A stretch of 8,908 nucleotides of DNA from Sphingomonas sp. (GTDB lineage Bacteria; Pseudomonadota; Alphaproteobacteria; Sphingomonadales; Sphingomonadaceae): the NCBI GenBank assembly GCA_030146605.1, contig JASLBO010000101.1, positions 1 to 8,908 on the forward strand. Direction: 5' to 3'. Of this stretch, positions 7,192 to 8,908 are shown piece by piece. Position 1 is the first letter of the stretch. Every line of letters starts with the position of its first letter. The position numbers and the translations under genes are program-made. Under the pieces are notes generated by a model, which saw only the letters and a program-made list of their open reading frames with translations, was not told the origin of the DNA and made no database searches.

Positions 7192-7494
7192 ATGCGTAAG
7201 CTCACCTTGTTCCTCGCCGGTGCCATGCTGCTTCCGACCGTCGCGATCGCGCAATCGACGCCGCAGTCGAGCGATCCGAGCACCAGCCAGGATCATCACA
7301 AGCACAAGAAGGACAAGAAAAGCGGCGACGATGCGAGCGCCGACACCAATACGCCGGCGCCCGACAGCGGCACCACCGGCAGCGGCACGACCGAGCCGAC
7401 GCCCGATGCCTCGGCTCCCGCGACCGATCCGGGCGCCGATACCACCGCGCCCACCACGACGCCGGAGCCGCCGGCTCCAACGCCCCAGCGCTAA
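7192..7494 (+). CDS. Small secreted low-complexity protein (hypothetical)
   Basis: This 100-residue protein has a textbook Sec signal peptide: MRK, a hydrophobic core LTLFLAGAMLLPTVA, and a likely signal peptidase I site after AIA at 18-20, leaving Gln21 first. There is no lipobox cysteine. The mature part has no recognisable fold. It starts Ser/Gln/Asp-rich, has a basic His/Lys patch HHKHKKDKK at 35-43, and then a Thr/Pro/Ala/Asp/Gly tail that looks disordered. It contains no cysteine. Export to the periplasm or beyond is therefore likely. The function is unknown; a metal-binding or envelope-associated role for the His/Lys patch is only a guess. The strong ribosome site and clean signal peptide argue that the gene is real. 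It stands alone between aroC and purA and converges with purA. Proteins of this type are common as lineage-specific hypotheticals in sphingomonads, as I recall. Confidence 0.8.
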   Translation: MRKLTLFLAGAMLLPTVAIAQSTPQSSDPSTSQDHHKHKKDKKSGDDASADTNTPAPDSGTTGSGTTEPTPDASAPATDPGADTTAPTTTPEPPAPTPQR

Positions 7495-7505
7495 CGGGCG
7501 GCGAG

Positions 7506-7533
7506 GCCCCGGCGGCGACAGCGCCGCCGGGGC
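7506..7533. terminator. GC-rich hairpin between convergent genes
   Basis: This is a perfect inverted repeat with a 12-base stem (GCCCCGGCGGCG at 7506-7517 and its complement at 7522-7533) and a 4-base loop ACAG. It lies 11 bases after the stop of the small secreted protein and directly touches the purA stop codon at 7534-7536. No T-run follows on either strand, so it is not a standard intrinsic terminator. It may still pause or protect both converging transcripts, with Rho helping release. Confidence 0.6.
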
Positions 7534-8823
7534 TCAGTCGGCAAAGGGATCGCGGACGAGGATGGTGTCTTCGCGCTCGGGGCTGGTCGAAACCAGCGCG
7601 ACCGGGCACTGGATCAATTCCTCGACTCGACGGATATATTTGATCGCCGCAGCGGGCAGTTCGGCCCAGCTGCGAGCCCCCGCTGTCGATTCGTGCCAGC
7701 CCGGCATGCTTTCGTAGACCGCTTCGACCGCCACCTGATCCGCCGCATTCGCCGGGTAATAATCCAGCGGTTCGCCGCGCAGCGTATAGCCGGTGCACAC
7801 CTGGATTTCGTCGAAGCCGTCGAGCACGTCGAGCTTGGTCAGCGCGATCCCGGTGATCCCCGAAACCGCCACCGACTGGCGCAGCAGCACCGCATCGAGC
7901 CATCCGCAGCGCCGCTTGCGCCCGGTGACGGTGCCGAACTCGCGCCCGCGCGTGCCGAGCCGCTCGCCCACTTCATTTTCCTGCTCGCTGGGGAAGGGGC
8001 CCGAGCCGACGCGCGTCGTATAGGCCTTGGCGATCCCCAGCACGAAGCCGACCGCGCTCGGCCCGAGACCCGAACCTGCCGCGGCGGTGCCCGCGACGGT
8101 GTTGGACGAGGTCACGAACGGATAGGTGCCGTGATCGATGTCGAGCAGCACGCCCTGCGCGCCTTCGAACAGGATTCGGCGGCCGCGTCCGCGCGCCTCG
8201 TTGAGCATCCGCCACACCGGCGCCGCGAAGGGCAGGACGAAACCGGCGATCTCGCGGAGGTCGTCGACCAGCCGGTCGCGATCGATCGGCGGTTCGCCGA
8301 AGCCGGCGCGTAGCGCGTCGTGATGCGCGGCGAGGCGGTCGAGCTGCGGGCCGAGCTCGTCGAGATGCGCGAGGTCGCAGACGCGGATGGCACGGCGGCC
8401 GACCTTGTCTTCATAAGCCGGCCCGATGCCGCGCCGGGTGGTGCCGATCTTGCCGGCGCCGCTGGCATCCTCGCGCAGCGCATCGAGGTCGCGGTGGAAG
8501 GGCAGGATCAGCGGGCAGGTGTCGGCGATCTTGAGCGTGTCGGGGGTGATGTCGATGCCCTGGCCGCGCAGTTTCTCGACTTCGGCCTTGAGCGCCCAGG
8601 GATCGAGCACCACGCCGTTGCCGATCACGCTGGGCGTGCCGCGGACGATGCCGGAGGGGAGCAGGGAGAGCTTGTAGACATTCTCGCCGACGACGAGCGT
8701 GTGGCCGGCATTGTGCCCGCCCTGAAAGCGCACGACGACATCGGCGCGCTCGGCGAGCCAGTCGACGATCTTGCCTTTGCCCTCGTCACCCCATTGGGCG
8801 CCGATCACTGCGACATTTGCCAT
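7534..8823 (-). CDS. purA: Adenylosuccinate synthetase
   Basis: PurA joins IMP and aspartate using GTP to give adenylosuccinate, the first committed step from IMP to AMP, in the cytoplasm. The 429-residue protein is complete and of normal size. Seen in order are the P-loop-like QWGDEGKGK at 10-18 with catalytic Asp13, GGHNAGHT at 35-42 with catalytic His41, the IMP-binding stretch [13 protein letters not shown] at 128-140, [17 protein letters not shown] at 219-235, [12 protein letters not shown] at 269-280, [12 protein letters not shown] at 301-312 and the guanine-binding TKLDVLDG at 329-336. Asp13 and His41 share E. coli numbering. The ATG at 8823 gives the family N-terminus [17 protein letters not shown], with GGAG (plus-strand 8834-8837) 10 bases upstream. 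It is transcribed opposite to the rest of the window and ends at the shared hairpin. Its promoter, or an upstream co-transcribed gene, lies beyond the right edge. Confidence 0.98.
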   Translation of the reverse strand: MANVAVIGAQWGDEGKGKIVDWLAERADVVVRFQGGHNAGHTLVVGENVYKLSLLPSGIVRGTPSVIGNGVVLDPWALKAEVEKLRGQGIDITPDTLKIADTCPLILPFHRDLDALREDASGAGKIGTTRRGIGPAYEDKVGRRAIRVCDLAHLDELGPQLDRLAAHHDALRAGFGEPPIDRDRLVDDLREIAGFVLPFAAPVWRMLNEARGRGRRILFEGAQGVLLDIDHGTYPFVTSSNTVAGTAAAGSGLGPSAVGFVLGIAKAYTTRVGSGPFPSEQENEVGERLGTRGREFGTVTGRKRRCGWLDAVLLRQSVAVSGITGIALTKLDVLDGFDEIQVCTGYTLRGEPLDYYPANAADQVAVEAVYESMPGWHESTAGARSWAELPAAAIKYIRRVEELIQCPVALVSTSPEREDTILVRDPFAD

Positions 8824-8908
8824 GGATACAGGTCTCCGCCTGCCAGCGGGGCCCAGGCCGCCCTTCGACAGGACTCGGCGACCGGACGTGCCATAATTTT
8901 GGAGCGGG
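8824..8908 (-). other. purA upstream region
   Basis: These 85 bases precede purA on the minus strand. They contain the purA ribosome site, a small AT-rich island (CCAAAATTATGG on the minus strand, 8891-8902) that could be part of a promoter, and a possible degenerate intergenic repeat at 8861-8886. All three minus-strand frames are open here, so the end of another gene cannot be ruled out, but I recognise no protein in them. Confidence 0.45.
8861..8886 (+). repeat. Possible degenerate copy of a sphingomonad intergenic repeat
   Basis: CCCTTCGACAGGACTCGG at 8861-8878, followed by CGACCGGA, resembles the short dispersed element that I recall as CCCTTCGACAGGCTCAGG in many sphingomonad intergenic regions. 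Only one copy is visible in the window, and the match is from memory, so the call is weak. Confidence 0.3.

Noticed and set aside
8891..8902. CCATAATTTTGG as a palindromic operator before purA
   Set aside because: The symmetry is imperfect and only 12 bases long, with no second copy; chance is the simpler explanation.

Overview
The window is strongly GC-rich, with codons ending mostly in G or C. Its proteins look like those of a sphingomonad (Alphaproteobacteria, Sphingomonadales). This placement rests on protein resemblance, gene order and base composition as I remember them, not on a search. The genes appear chromosomal and mostly housekeeping. I see no tRNA, rRNA, CRISPR array, insertion sequence or phage gene.

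Layout: (1) Bases 1-2680 hold the 3' part of a fused circularly permuted ATP-grasp/alpha-E protein, followed 5 bases later by a transglutaminase-like protein. The two families form a known but poorly understood module, thought to make and process a peptide or amide-linked product. (2) After a 97-base gap with a possible heat-shock-type promoter come five closely packed forward genes (2778-7061): a DnaJ-like co-chaperone, a YihY/BrkB membrane protein, enoyl-ACP reductase (fabI), a GNAT acetyltransferase and chorismate synthase (aroC). The gap between the first two is 6 bases and each later junction is a 4-base stop/start overlap. None of the five starts with ATG. (3) A 130-base gap leads to a small secreted, low-complexity protein (7192-7494). 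(4) It converges on purA (adenylosuccinate synthetase, minus strand), with a strong GC hairpin between the two stop codons. The last 85 bases are the purA upstream region.

The genes serve fatty-acid synthesis (fabI), the shikimate pathway (aroC), purine synthesis (purA) and protein folding (DnaJ-like). The DnaJ-to-aroC set reads as one transcription unit with translational coupling.

I found no clearly new system. The points most worth a second look are the ATP-grasp/alpha-E plus transglutaminase pair with no Anbu protease gene downstream, the run of non-ATG overlapping starts, the possible RpoH promoter, and the small exported His/Lys and Pro/Thr protein.
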